Assembly (NCBI RefSeq): GCF_037975245.1
Contig: NC_092567.1
Span: 14,834,876-14,898,875 of the forward strand
Length of the DNA stretch: 64,000 nt
Reading direction: 5' to 3'
Source of the DNA: Apostichopus japonicus
Lineage: Eukaryota; Echinodermata; Holothuroidea; Aspidochirotida; Stichopodidae
Positions 51,206 through 63,650 of this stretch are shown here, piece after piece. The position numbers and the translations under genes are program-made. Each line of letters starts with the position of its first letter. Positions within the stretch are counted from its first letter, which is position 1. Under the pieces are notes generated by a model. That model worked only from the letters and a program-made list of their open reading frames with translations, ran no database searches and was not told the DNA's origin.

Positions 51206-54200
51206 ATGGACTTTTACGACATATTGAAAGAAGCTGCCAGAAATAAGCTGAAAGCTCAAAAGGAGGTAATAGTAAAACGATTGCAAAACAGGTTCACGTT
51301 GAACCTAACGCCAACCAGACTAGTATAGTAACATACTACTAGTAGTTAGGCTAGCCTAGGCCTACACTAAGTAGACGATTAATGTTACTAAGTATGGGTA
51401 GTTTTCGGTAGGATCCAGTACCATTCCGCCATAGGGACAAAAACTCTTGAAGATTGTGTCCAAGGTCAGCTTAAAGGTCATTAGTATATTACAATATTCT
51501 TTACTACAAGTTTATATTTCCTAATGTTTTCTGGTTTTCAGAAATGTGTTGAATTTACTGCCATTTGAATAATTAATTGGACAAATCACAAATTACTTTC
51601 ATAAGTGACCATATGTGTTGATATTTTTCTCACATGGTCTGACCAGAAATACAACATTAAGATGTTCAGTGTAGTTTGCAGTCAGAAACATGGCATACTG
51701 TAGCTTATTCCGGGATTCACCGATTGAGGTGAAGATATCACCCAGAGAGAGCAAGGCTTTATTTGATTCTGTCAAATTGAAAATTTTGCTTCTCCTCTTT
51801 CTCTCTGAATAGCTTGAGGGAAACAAACGCTATAGTCTGGACTTCAAGCCCATGAAGAAGATCTCCAGGCCAAAGGTTAACAAAGCAGCAATCAATGCGC
51901 GACTGAAGAAGAAGGAGGAAGATCAGAGAAAGAAAGGTGAAAACAGCATAGGCATTCATTAAACAGCATCTAGGCATTCATTGAACAGCAAAGGCATTCA
52001 TTAAACAGCATAGGCATTCATTTAACATGTAACAGGAGGCAATGTTTTACATAATTTACAGAAATGGCATTTCTGTTTCAATGAAGCGGTCATCTAAACA
52101 TGTCAAACAATTTTTAGCGATACCATACACATTCCATATGTATGTAAACATAGCCAAAAGATGCAATTGCTAAATGGCCACCTTGGTTGTTGAAAGGAAT
52201 TATTAAAGGAAGGTCCTCATGCAATCATATATTGTAATGTGTATGTTTTTTTTTGTCATAAACTTTCTGTATCAAAATATGTACAGTGAAATAGAGATTT
52301 AAGAATAATAATTAGACCTGAATTTATCCAGCCTGATTATCATATTTGTGGCAAATTCTTGTATATCGTCTAAAGATATCATCACTGACTGTTCTTTAAC
52401 AGCTTTCACCTTTAAAGAAATCTAGCTGAAATGTGCGATATTCACAGTGTGAATCTACCGTTCCAGTTAAATTTGATGCATTGTTTATTATTTTCTTCTA
52501 CAAGGACACATTGCAGATTGTATCTATAATCAATACCTTAAGATAAGTTTAAAGACAGATTTCTCTCTCACTGAATCCTGTGTAAATCATTTTCAGTTCC
52601 CTTGTTTGTAATGAACTACTGAAGGGAGGGGGGGGGGGAAGGAGGGCCGGGGAGAATAATTGGGGGATCAAAGGCCAGCATTTCTTAACCTGTTCCTCTA
52701 CTCTCACCCCTTAGCAATTGACATATCATTCTTGCCGCCCCCCCCCCTCCTCTAGATGATTGCTCTGTGCATAATATTGATTCTTAAATGCCAGTATGTA
52801 GCTTCATACCACCTGGAATCCTGCCTTGCACCCCCAGGTGGTGTGTGCACCCCAGGTTAAAACACGATGACATAGACCCTGAACGATATTTAAAAAATAA
52901 AAAAAAATAAAAAATCAAGTGTTAAGTAATTGAATACTGTTTTACAATTTGAGGCTATACTGACAATTATTGCATTCTTTTGAGGCATCTGTTTATATTT
53001 TGAGAACTGTCAACAACTGTCAACGTCATGTTGTTGCTTTCTGGTCTGTATTTTGGTGTAAGATATCAATTCAGTGAATATGACAAACACCTTCATCTTT
53101 GTCTTTCAGCCGAGCAAGAAGAAAAGGAGAAACAGAGAGTATTAGCATTAAGAGCAGAACAAGAGGCGGCCAAAACTGCCAAGAGACGCCGAGATTCTTC
53201 ATCTCGCGGATCAAGTTCTACGAAGAGCGAGAAAGTACCAGGAAAGAAGAAGGTCGTTCATCAAGATGAAGAGAGAGAAGAGAGGCAGGAGAGGAAGAAA
53301 GTGAGTCCTTCGTTTCCCAAGGAGGAGAAACACAAAGATTTTAGGTTGAGTAACAACCACAAGAAAGAGGAAGGGAGAGTTAAATCAAAGTCTGTCAGTT
53401 CAAAGTTGTTGCCAGATGCGAAAGCAAAGCCATCATCGGCTCCAAGCTTCAAGGAACTTATGAACATAGCTGCTTCTAATGCTGGGACGTCCACATCCGG
53501 CTCAAATACTTTGATAAACGGTGAAAAAGAGAAATGTTCACCAAATGTTAAATTAAAAGCCAAAGCCGATTCCCATCGTGAAAACTTGAAGGCAAAAAGT
53601 GAGAAATCTTTCAAACGAGAACCATTGCCAGTTAAAAATGAAAGGTCCAGTCATAAACATCAAAATTCCGTAAGAGAACCGGTCCAGCAAGGGAAAAGTC
53701 ATACCGGTATGAAAGTGAAGAAAAAAACTTTTTTCACAAATACTAAAGATGCCAGTAAATCAGAGAGCAGAGGGCCTAAGTCTCGTGAATCAAGTCCAGA
53801 GAGCAGAGGGCCTAAATCTCGTGAATTAAGTCAAGAGAGCAGAGGGCCTAAATCTCGTGAATCAAGTCCAAAGAGCTCGTCAGGAAAGTTGCCAAATTCG
53901 TCAGCTAAGCAAAGCAATCTGAAGAGAGCTCCTGACAACTCGGGGGAAAAGCAGCGAGGCGAGAGAAAGGGAAAAGTGAATCGGGAGGAAATTGGGAAGT
54001 CGGTGCAACAACCAGTGAAAAGGAAAGGAGGGTGGTTAGACCCCCCTGTGACCGAACCGAAAAGAAAGCCAGAGGATTCTGCCGTGAGGAAAAATGGTGC
54101 TATTAAACATGTCATCAAGCCTAATGAGAAGAAAAGTTCTACGGCCGGTGAAATGGAACGCTCAAAAGAAAAGAAACGTGGTTGGCTGGATCCAGTACCG

Positions 54201-57200
54201 AGAAATCCCCCTGTCGGTAATGTTGCACAGTCTGAGAGCAGAGGGAAGAAATTAACTGTACCGACCAATGCAACTATGTCAAAGGTCAATAAAGCAACTC
54301 CTCCTGCCGCAGTCAAAGCAAAGAAACAAGGATGGCTAGATTCGGAAAGAAAACCAACAGGCTCTGTCCCTCCTCCCGCCAAAGGAAAGAAAGGTGGACG
54401 GCTTGATGCAGCGAAAACAAATTCCTCTTCTGGAAGAAGAGAGAAAGGTGGATGGCTTGACCCGCCTTCTGCCCCCAGGGAAAGGAGTGGGGGATGGTTG
54501 GGTTCGATACAAGAACCAACGGAGACTAGACCAGGAGGGTGGTTAGGAGGAGCAGTTAGGGAACCTACACTGGCAGCCAGACGTAAGTATACCTTGCTAG
54601 TTCTGATCCGTCTTTTGACCCCAGCATGCATATTTTTTATATTTGAAGTGAAGCGGCTAGTGGCCGTTTGGTTCTAAAACAAAAACACTTTTTACATGAC
54701 CAGATTGACGCAAAAAACTTGCACACAGTAAAAATGTCTGGATAATTAACCTTACCAGTATATATGTTAGTAACCATGATTCATTACTGCATTTTTAATT
54801 ACTTCTGCTGTTAGGCTTGACCTAGGTTCATTTGCTGTGTTAGGCTAGACCTAGGTACATCTACTGTGGTAGGCTAGACCTAAGTACATCTACTGTGATA
54901 GGCTAGACCTAGGTACACCTGATTTGATAGGTCTGTATTGGACTGTATTGTGTTTGTATACGTGTTAAATTGCATGGGTAAAGATGCAAACATAGCCAGC
55001 AGTTGTAATGATAAATTACAAGGTACAGTAAGTGACTTTTTGTTATAGCAGCCACTCTGTTTGGATGACTATGTCAGTTTTAGAATAGAGATATTAGTCT
55101 CTCACCTTGCGACATTTGATGCAATTCTTTTTTTGTTTTTATCAGGTGGTCGTCTGCTGAGCAGTGAAGACGAGGAGGAGGACAGTGACATGGATGATTT
55201 CATTGACGACACACCATACGAGGGTCCTGAAGGTGGGAACGTATCCAGCTACATCAAGGAAATCTTTGGCTATGATAGCTCAAAGTAAGACATTCATTTA
55301 TTATCTTATATTACTTAGTCAATAAGTAATTAGTGTAGATTGTATGAAAACTAGTGATCAGTCTAAAGGGAAAAAAAGGATGAATAACACATAAATAAGT
55401 GGCTATGCTAGCACAAAGTAAGAAATTCATTTATTATCTTATAGTACTTAGTCAAAAAGGTAATTTGTGTAGATTGCTTGAAAACTAGTGATCAGTCTTA
55501 AGAGAAAAAAAGAGGAATAATTAAATGTTAACACACACAGAAGTATACCTTGGTGGACAAAGTGGTCTGTACAGGAACCTTGAAGAAGAGTCCAAACTCT
55601 TAAAGATTGTATCCAAGATTGGCTTAAAGGTCATCAGTAATATTGCAATCTTCACTACAAGTACTTTTTGAGGTCAACTTTAAGGGTCATCAGTATATTA
55701 CAATCTTTACTACTAGTACTTTTTAATGTCAACTTAAAGGTCATTATTATATTACAATCCTTACTACAAGTAATTTTTAAGGTCAACTTAAAGGTCATCA
55801 TTATATTACAATCTTTACTACTAGTACTTTTTGATGGTCAACTTAAAGGTCATAAGCATATTACAATCTATACTGCAAGTACTTTTTAAGGTCAACTTAA
55901 AGGTCATTAGCATATTACAATCTTTACTAAAAGTTCTTAATAAGTACTCTTCTTGAGATTCTGACCCACCAAATAATTAACTGGGGCCTTGAGGTATGTT
56001 CAGGTTGGCAATTCTATGTGTCAGTGAGATAAAGTACTATGAAATTATTAGTAAATTGATCGTTGAAATCTAAGCACTGGCAATGATTAATGTACTACTA
56101 TATAGCATAGTAGAGGCACGACCCAGTCATAACATCAACCCTCATTGATCGGCCTACACCCCCCTTCCCTCACCCCCCCCACCAAATTTTTCATGACAAT
56201 GCCAAAACTCCCTGTATATGCTCATCACAGCCAAAGATGTTATAAAGAGGGCAATTTATCCGTTGCATGGACATTCTTGTTCCTGAATGACATTAATCTG
56301 ATCCTTTGACACAATTTTTTGGGTGAATAACACCACAAGTCTGACCTGTTTAACTGACCGCTCTTAACTGACCGTTGAGTTTAAGTAGATCTGGATAGAG
56401 TGGCCTAGCCATTTGATTTATGTGTTAAATACAAAATTATGTAAAGTTGTTGCAAGAAGTGGTTGATTGAATGAATGATTAACTTAAAAGGATTACATTA
56501 TTGAAATCTCGTAGTTGTAAAGAAGAATTTACTACATGATATGATTCCGCAGGTGGTGATTATATTGAATTGTTTATTAATGATCCTTTAAGGCATAATG
56601 ATCATTATAAAATGTTTGATGTCAGGGGGGTAGGAGCTGGGGGGGGCACTGGGGGCAAGTGCCCCTCCACTTTTTTCCAAATGAGCAAATTTGCCCTACT
56701 GGCAAATACCATGTGCCCCTTTGATGAAGAACTGTCTTTTGGATATCTTATTTGAAAAGCCGTTGTTAATTTTAATATTTTATTGTAATTATTCACGAGC
56801 ACCATAATAGTTTTGATAGCATACTAACACATCATATATACAGTATATTTAAGTGATATGGCCGTTGTGTATCGGTTTATAGCATAACGAGTGGTGGTTG
56901 TGCACTGACAGTGTGTCCCTCTGATGTTGTGCCCCCCCCCCACTTTTTGGAAGCTTCCTAGCCCCCTGTTTGACATGGAAATTGGCATTACGAAAGGTTG
57001 CACCCAAATTAAAACATATGCCACTGAACTAGATTGAAATATTGGTGACTTGGCAAGTTAAAGTTTGGTCAAATCTGTATCATGTCATCACAAAACATTT
57101 CCATCATCACATACAAGGCCCTGGTAGCAGTTCATGTTACCAGCTCCGTCTAACCTTAAACCACTTCTGATATTCCAGCTTTTACCTTTACCTCACCTCA

Positions 57201-59740
57201 ACTGCCGTTGTATAATTTACGACTATATGTGTCTTCCTGTTTTCCCTTCCAGGTACAAGTATGAGAGCGACTATGCACTGAAGAGTATGGAAGCCAGCTA
57301 CTCTCAGATATTAAAAGAGGAAGCTCGAAGGTAAGAGATGGCAGCAGTAGCATAATATCATTTAAATCTCTGACCTTTGCAAAGTGTTAGGTAAAAAATT
57401 GAAAATTACAGAAATGTCAAAAAAAGAAGAAAATGGATGTATTTTGCTATTGAGAATCTTGTTAATTTGACAAGATTTGCACATTAAAATTTATTTTCTT
57501 CTTATCATAGTTTTCATCACTAGTTGAATCAATGTGATACTTGGTAGATAGATGCCCCTTGATGGTTCTCGTCTCATGAGTATTAATGAGTGGGCGAGGC
57601 TTAACGTAAACTTTGGTACTGGTATGGTGATGTTGGTTCATAAGTCAGCACATTTTCATGATATCTCCAATTATATATATTTATGTCATATTCATCAAAT
57701 TGCAAGAAATGGTTTTTAAACACAAGACAAGAACCAAATGCTCCATTGTTTTCAACCTTGGCATATAAGGTTTGTCACTCTACATTCATACAATGAACCG
57801 TATTGTTTTTGTTTGCATATCATTAATATTAATCAGTGAACATAAAACTCGTAATCAGATATCTCTGAAATATTATGTCTTACTAGCTTTATACATGTAC
57901 TTGGATAATACAATGTATATATATAGATACTAGTGTTTACACGGGTCCAAAAATCGGGAACCGGGTACCTGAGGGCCGTTACCCGTCGGGTATCCGGGTA
58001 CCCGGAAAAAATTTGTTTACCCTCGTGTATCACGATTTTCAAGAAATTACATATTGGATGCTGTAATAAATGCATTATATTCTCTACTGACAATATTTTC
58101 ATGTTCAAATACGTAGGTGTAAGATAAGATATAAAACCTCCCTCAGTAGTTTTTATTTGCTTTTGTTTCTTTCATTAACTTGTTAATAAATTATTTAATT
58201 ATAATTAGCATTACTACAAACATCGCACTGCCGCCGCTGCTTATGCTAGCTCGTGCACGTCTATTGGATCAAACCATATAAATATCCAATTTAGCTCTTA
58301 AACAGTTTTTAATACTACTACTATCTATTATGCAGGCCCAGGGTTCGCATTAGCCGCGAGATTGCGCGATTCGCGCAATTTGATCACATTTGGAATAAAC
58401 GATTAGTAAAAAGCCACTTGCGATTACTATTTTTTGGTTATCCCGTCTATAATCCATAAACATCGCGTAAAATTCCTTGTCAGCCTTTCCTTCTTTGCAA
58501 TAAACGAATGAATAAATAATAATTTCTTCCACATGGTAGCCTAACACCACAATAAGTCAATGAGAAATCAAGCTAAGCCTAACCATCTCTTTATTTGCTG
58601 GAGTTGTGACGCAGTTATAAGACATCCATGGAATACTTTCGTGATTGCTGTTACGTTCGACCACATGGTTGACTAACACCACACTAAGTCAATGGGGGTA
58701 GTCTAGCCTAGCCATCTGTTTATTAGCTGAAATTGTGACGCAGTTATAAGATATCTATGGAAAGCTTTCGTTATTGCTGTTATCTTCGAACACATGGTAG
58801 CCTAACAACACACTAAGTCAATGGGAAATCAGCCTAACCATCGGTTTGCAATTTTTTTTTTTAAACAATCAAACTTTACGTATGATTCGGGTAATAAATT
58901 AGGAACCGGTTAGTATCGCGTAGAGCGGGCCCCTTCGTTATTGCTGTTATCTTCGACCACATTGTAGCCTAACACTACACTAAGACAATGGGAAATCTGC
59001 CTAACCGTCGGTTGCCAATTTTTTTTTTTTTTTTAAATCACACTTTGCTTAGGATTCGGGTAATAAATTATTAACCGGGTAGTATCACGTCGGGCGGTTA
59101 CCCGGGTACCCGGATAACCCGTGTAAACACTAATAGATACATGCTTATGTTATGAGAATCATAAAATTTGACTTCATTAATATTTGTGCATGTATCTGTT
59201 TTTAAAACTACATCACTAAATAGACTCTTGTCAACATGATTAAGTTCATCCCTGGTACCTTCCTTTATATGTTGCCGCATCAGTCAATAGATAATCCTCT
59301 TCATTTTGGCATGCACAAAGTTCATCAACATTAACATGTATGGCTTATCACACTTATGAATATGTTTAGACACTAAACGTTTTTTGGTTTCTGGTTACTG
59401 AATGTCTATGGAGATATATCCAGGCATGAGCTTTTTCCGCGAATTCGCAGAATATCCGTGATTTCTTCTGCTTGGGGAAAAAAATCATCCTAACACACTG
59501 TAGCTTACGCAAACTGGAGCCTATACCGCAATTTTTGCAAAATTCTGTGATTTTTTTTTTACCCCAGGCACATCCCTGTATAACAAATAGCTTGCCGTGT
59601 CAAGGGAAATTTAATTTTCTACATTTATATCTTCTTCTTTCGCTAGTGCTCGTATCGCCAGACAAGAAGATGCCGAGGAATGGAGGAAAGAGAAGGAACT
59701 GGAAAAGAAGAAACTTGCAGCTAAAGCAAAAAGGAAATAA
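51206..59740 (+). CDS. SPTY2D1: SPT2 / SPTY2D1 homologue, histone H3-H4 chaperone, 6 exons
   Basis: Exons: 51206-51265, 51813-51936, 53110-54582, 55146-55284, 57253-57330 and 59647-59740. All borders are GT/AG and phases agree, giving 655 residues; the human protein is 685. The start MDFYDILKEA matches the family start MDF(R/Y)(E/D)IL. Residues 21-61 hold the basic KRYSLDFKP and helical KKKEEDQRKK segments. Residues 62-552 (exon 3) are disordered, Lys/Ser-rich and repetitive. Residues 553-655 form the SPT2 C-terminal domain: the acidic run SEDEEEDSDMDDFIDD (559-574), SSYIKEIFGYD, then YKYESDYALKSMEASYSQILKEEARSARIARQEDAEEW and a basic tail. In SPT2 this domain binds the H3-H4 tetramer, and the protein works in nuclear chromatin during transcription. 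The histone-binding part is intact, so the gene should be functional. Confidence 0.95.
53762..53873 (+). repeat. 36-bp in-frame triplicate in SPT2 exon 3
   Basis: Three adjacent copies encode the 12-residue unit ESRGPKSRESSP, the second with ELSQ. Copies differ by only a few bases, which indicates recent expansion by slippage or unequal exchange. The unit is Ser/Arg/Lys-rich. Confidence 0.9.
54027..54551 (+). repeat. Seven GWLD/GWLG motifs in SPT2 exon 3
   Basis: Motifs at codons starting 54027 (GGWLD, residue 368), 54177 (RGWLD, 418), 54327 (QGWLD, 468), 54393 (GGRLD, 490), 54447 (GGWLD, 508), 54489 (GGWLG, 522) and 54534 (GGWLG, 537). Most follow a K/R patch and precede Pro-rich sequence. 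The first three are exactly 50 residues apart, then spacing tightens to 14-22. The linkers differ, so only the short motif is kept, unlike a plain minisatellite. Confidence 0.9.
54811..54930. repeat. 30-bp tandem repeat, four copies
   Basis: Units of the form 'taggctagacctaggtacat' plus 'ctactgtgg' in intron 3 of the SPT2 homologue. They contain the palindrome CCTAGG. Confidence 0.9.
55268..55535 (+). repeat. 133-bp tandem duplication spanning the exon 4 splice donor
   Basis: Copy 1 starts at 'ggctatgata' (55268, coding) and runs through the real donor at 55285 into the intron. Copy 2 starts at 'ggctatgcta' (55401) and carries its own GTAAG, making a second potential 5' splice site. Copy identity is high ('attcatttattatcttata', 'actagtgatcagtct'). 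Confidence 0.85.
55590..55940. repeat. 55-bp tandem repeat, six copies
   Basis: Units with 'ttaaaggtcat', 'atattacaatctttacta' and 'agtactttttaaggtcaa' recur at 55624, 55679, 55734, 55789, 55843 and 55898. A single related unit occurs in SPT2 intron 1 near 51460-51525. Confidence 0.92.
56600..56965. repeat. Probable degenerate transposon fragment with G/C-rich ends
   Basis: A G-run block ('gggggtaggagctggggg', 'cactgggggcaagtgcccc') near 56620-56660 and C-run sequence near 56930-56965 ('gtgcccccccccc') bracket AT-rich DNA. I find no clear terminal repeat or target duplication. Confidence 0.3.
57923..59140. mobile_element. hAT-like inverted-repeat DNA transposon, non-autonomous
   Basis: The element spans 57931-59132 (1202 bp). 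Ends are TAGTGTTTACACGGGT on the left and, reversed on the right, TAGTGTTTACACGGGT again. A perfect 8-bp target duplication, ATAGATAC, flanks it (57923-57930, 59133-59140). Subterminal blocks are rich in CCCGGGTACCCGG-type palindromes at both ends. The interior contains four diverged copies of a unit of roughly 130 bp beginning 'cacatggtagcctaacac' (near 58530, 58658, 58789 and 58958). No transposase is present. It lies in intron 5 of the SPT2 homologue. Confidence 0.9.
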
Positions 59741-61690
59741 AATATCAGAGAATCTTGCTTCTTCGATGATGGAGAGTCAAAAAGTGATAAGAAGAGGTAG
59801 AGAGATGGAGTCAGAGGACGACAGTCTGATGATCATTAGGATGACAGATCAAGGATAGTGGAATGGTGTCTTGTAATATTTTTAGGATTTAGAAGCTGTA
59901 CCATCTTAAATAAATACAGGATGGAAAACTGCAAAGTGGGTTTTGAAAAAGAAAAAAAAAAACTTGAACAATTAGGAGATGAAGTACTGTCAGAAGGGCA
60001 AGTAAATTGTGGTGAGAAATTAGAATTATGACGACTTAGTATAACCTGATGAAATTATTAGCTGTTTAATTGGATTTAGGGTAATATATTTTGAAAGGGT
60101 TTTGTCAATATTATGTTATATACAGTGATATTTAGACTGAAGCGATACACAGGGTTAGCCACGACGCAGGGATTGCAGAGACAGTAGAACACAACCTTCA
60201 CACTTAAAGTGATTATGTGGTCTTCAGAATAGTTAGGTGTTTGGTTTACTCAGTGAGAGGTTTGTCTACTTTTGATAAGTTGGATGGTGTTTGTACCCAA
60301 GTGTCATGTTCCAGGTGTTTGGAATACCATTTGTTATGATCCAAATATTAACTGCCTTTGTTGTTGAGTTTTCCTGTGGCCCTACACCTCATTAACCTTG
60401 TGGTGAACTTTAACAACTTAACTTTAATAACATATTTCCACAAGAAGGAAAAACTTATTTGTGAAAACTTGAAACCAGAAAGTTATGGATCAAGCTAAGT
60501 ATGAAAGATATAGCTTCTGCCTTAATCAGCTATGAAAATGTTTTAATTAAACAGACGATAATCCCTTCTAAACAAAGTGTTGATGATTGATGACTGCTTC
60601 AAACGATGTTGTTGCGAATCTTATCGTTAAGGGTAAAGTTAGAACATTATTTATGTTATTTGTTGTGGTTGTGTCATATGTAACAGTACTACTTAAAAGT
60701 GATACTACATGTAGTGGTTTTGATGTTGTCTTTGTGAGTTGATTTTGGAGTTGATATTCTATTGAAAGAGAAACAATTGCTTCTTCTTCTTCGTAATGGT
60801 ATAATTTTGTCAGCCTGACACACAGAGATAATGATCATTTCACAGCTAAGCCTTGCAAGGCAGACATATTCCCCTTCAAAATTTCAACATTAATTCTCTT
60901 AAAATATCATCATTTCATTACTAAAATTTCCTGAAAAATCTTTTCCTGTGATATGTCATATTCAAAGGAAAATTTAAATATGCATAATTTGCTTGGCACG
61001 CCTTGTCAGCTATTGGAAAAAATTTATATCTTGTGTGAGAGATATAATATCTAATATTGCATAAGTAGGATTTTTTTGTCTTTCCCAGACATGTTCCCTC
61101 TGAGACCAACATTCCTTCTTAGAGAGCATTCAGTGAATGTTATATTTACAGTTTTGTAGCACTGCACACAACATCACAGCTAATGTTCAATTTAGTACTA
61201 GTCATCAAGGACTCGAGTAATAATTGAAGAAATAATATCATTATCAACTCTGGAAATGTTATTGTAAGAATAGTTGACAAACTGTATGAATAGCATTACT
61301 TTTGTTTAGATAATATTTAGTAGGGGGGGGGGAGGGGATGTGAGTGGCTTGGATGACTGACCTATTGGGTTTTTCAATCTTCAGACACATACAACAAGTT
61401 CATGACATCTCTATCCTTGATTAGCACAATTGTAAGTTCCTCCACCGTCCAAGTGGCCCCAGCCATTGTACACTGTTTTTTTTTGATAATTTATCCTTCC
61501 TTAATACCATCAAAGTTGAATTTCGCCCAATACACTCATATCTGACTGCAAGCATTAAGTAAATGACTGTTGGAAGTTGGGAGTGTATGTATCAATATTG
61601 GACAAGAGTCTACACAGTCTGTAATTTCTGGAGAAAGAAACATAGATATATAAAACTTTGTATTAAAATTTAGCCGTTCTGCTTAATAAA
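59741..61690 (+). other. Probable 3' UTR of the SPT2 homologue
   Basis: Immediately after the stop codon. AATAAA occurs at 59909-59914, only 170 bp downstream, and again at 61685-61690, so short and long 3' UTR forms are possible. No other gene is supported here. Confidence 0.5.
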
Positions 61691-63650
61691 ATTCTATTTT
61701 TTTGTCAGTTCAGTTTTGATCAACCCAGCATCTCCTCAAGTCAGGTTAAATGGTGGCAGGCTTCACAAATATTGCTTCTCTAATACCTACCATAGTTTTT
61801 GATAGCAATGTGTGAATCATTTTCCGGTCCAGATTTCCTGCAAATCTGATCTGAGAGATCTGTATGTACTTTATATTATTGTGGGTTTTTTTTTTACAAA
61901 CATAGTACAGGAAAGGGCAGAGGAGGATTAATTTATCTTGGTTTTTGTAGCTTAATGTTGAGTAAAGGTCAAAGTTTTCCACCTGGATGTGCCTAAGAAC
62001 CCCACAGTCATGTTTAGAAATGGGGAGGCCACGGGGTGGAAGGAAAGGGGAAGGGAACTTTGTCAAGCTGTTCTAAGTGTCTTAACTCCACGACTTTAAT
62101 GTGATTATTTTTATTTTGTTCGTATTAAATGTCTAACATTTTAATGTGTGATCCTTCCTTAAAAGTTAATTTGACTTTATTTTGGACTGAAAAAAAAAAA
62201 TTCTGCAAAATATTGGAAAATTAAATGGCTCACTTTGGTTACTAACTTTGAAACTGCAAAGTCAGAGTGCAGCTTCAAAGAAAAAAAAACACTTTTTGCT
62301 CCATGGCTTAGATGCATTTTGTTTACAAATATAATTAGTTTCTGTCCATCTCAACAATAACTAAATTTTTTAACTTGAGTATTTTCATACTCTTTTGACA
62401 AAATCCTTGATTCATACAATGAATTAATGCTATCCCATTTATTGTTTATCTTCTGTTTACTTGACATGTTTTGTTTTTTTATTTGACATCATGAAATGCA
62501 TATAAATGTTTACTTATTTTTTTTTTTTTGCTCCTTTATTGGTTTTATGGGAGGTGCAATATTTTTGTTGAAAAGGGAAATTAGAAATGTTTTTCTATTT
62601 TCTACATTTAGAACAATCTTTGACATTGTTGACACAGTTCTTAGCCTGAGATTGAATACTCCTTTTTGAAGACAATATGAGAATGTCCTGATTCCAATGG
62701 CCAATTCTCCAGTGACAAGTCATGAATAAGCTTGTGAGGAGGAATTGTGCCCCCCCTCCCCCCCCCCCCCTTTTTAGTCACCTTAAAGGTATTTAACAGT
62801 TACTCCACTTTTTGATTTGCCCAGAAAATGGAGAGAATTATTTCAATATTGAAGATAACAAATCAAATTGCTGGGTTTTCTTTTGATGTCACTTCTTTGT
62901 GAGTTTGTGTTGAATGCAATAATCTGCTTTGGATAGAGATTTTATTTATTAAATGTGAGACACATGAATTGTTTGTAATTGAGAGGGCAAAAAAAATGGC
63001 ATACTATGATTTACCGTGAATGGGAAAAAATGTTTAATTTACTTTCGTCAAAATTATTTCTTTAATCCAGTTTGACAATGTTTCCATCTGTTATATTTAA
63101 TAGTTATCAAAGGTAATGAAATAAGCTATTCATGAAAACTTAAAATGACAAATGCAAAATTCAAGTCCTTTTCTTATTACGGTAAATTAAGTGAACTTTT
63201 TTTTTCAATTTCCAGTATTAAACATTTTGACATATAGTAATTGTTTCATTTTTGCTATTACTGTAACACCTGCTTTAATCATGAGAGATCACCGAAACTA
63301 AACAGAAAAAGAGAACTAATATTCATTTTGTTTTGGCATTTGTTCTTTCCATTAATACTTAATTACAAGGGAAGATCCAAGATTTTAACAGCAGGGGGGG
63401 GGGGGGGGGCGGAGTGACCATGAAGATAATGCAGATGTGTGCCTGGTTTATGTTCATAGTGCTGGCTAAATACAAGGATCAAAACTTTTGTAATTGTTTC
63501 ACCCACATGGATCATTTTTCTTTTAAACAATGTCTCTAATAATTTGTGAGGACCCTCTCCCTCCACATAATTTTTTTTTTTTTTTTTAAACATTTTATGC
63601 AGGGGCACAGCAATTGCTGGATTTTTTAAAATGGTCACAATTCCAAAGCT
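61691..63650. other. Intergenic, nothing supported
   Basis: AT-rich with homopolymer C (62750-62770), G (63394-63409) and T runs. Short open frames lack splice context. Confidence 0.45.

Noticed and set aside
53831-54631. 266-codon frame on the minus strand
   Set aside because: It is a shadow of SPT2 exon 3, which is well supported on the plus strand.
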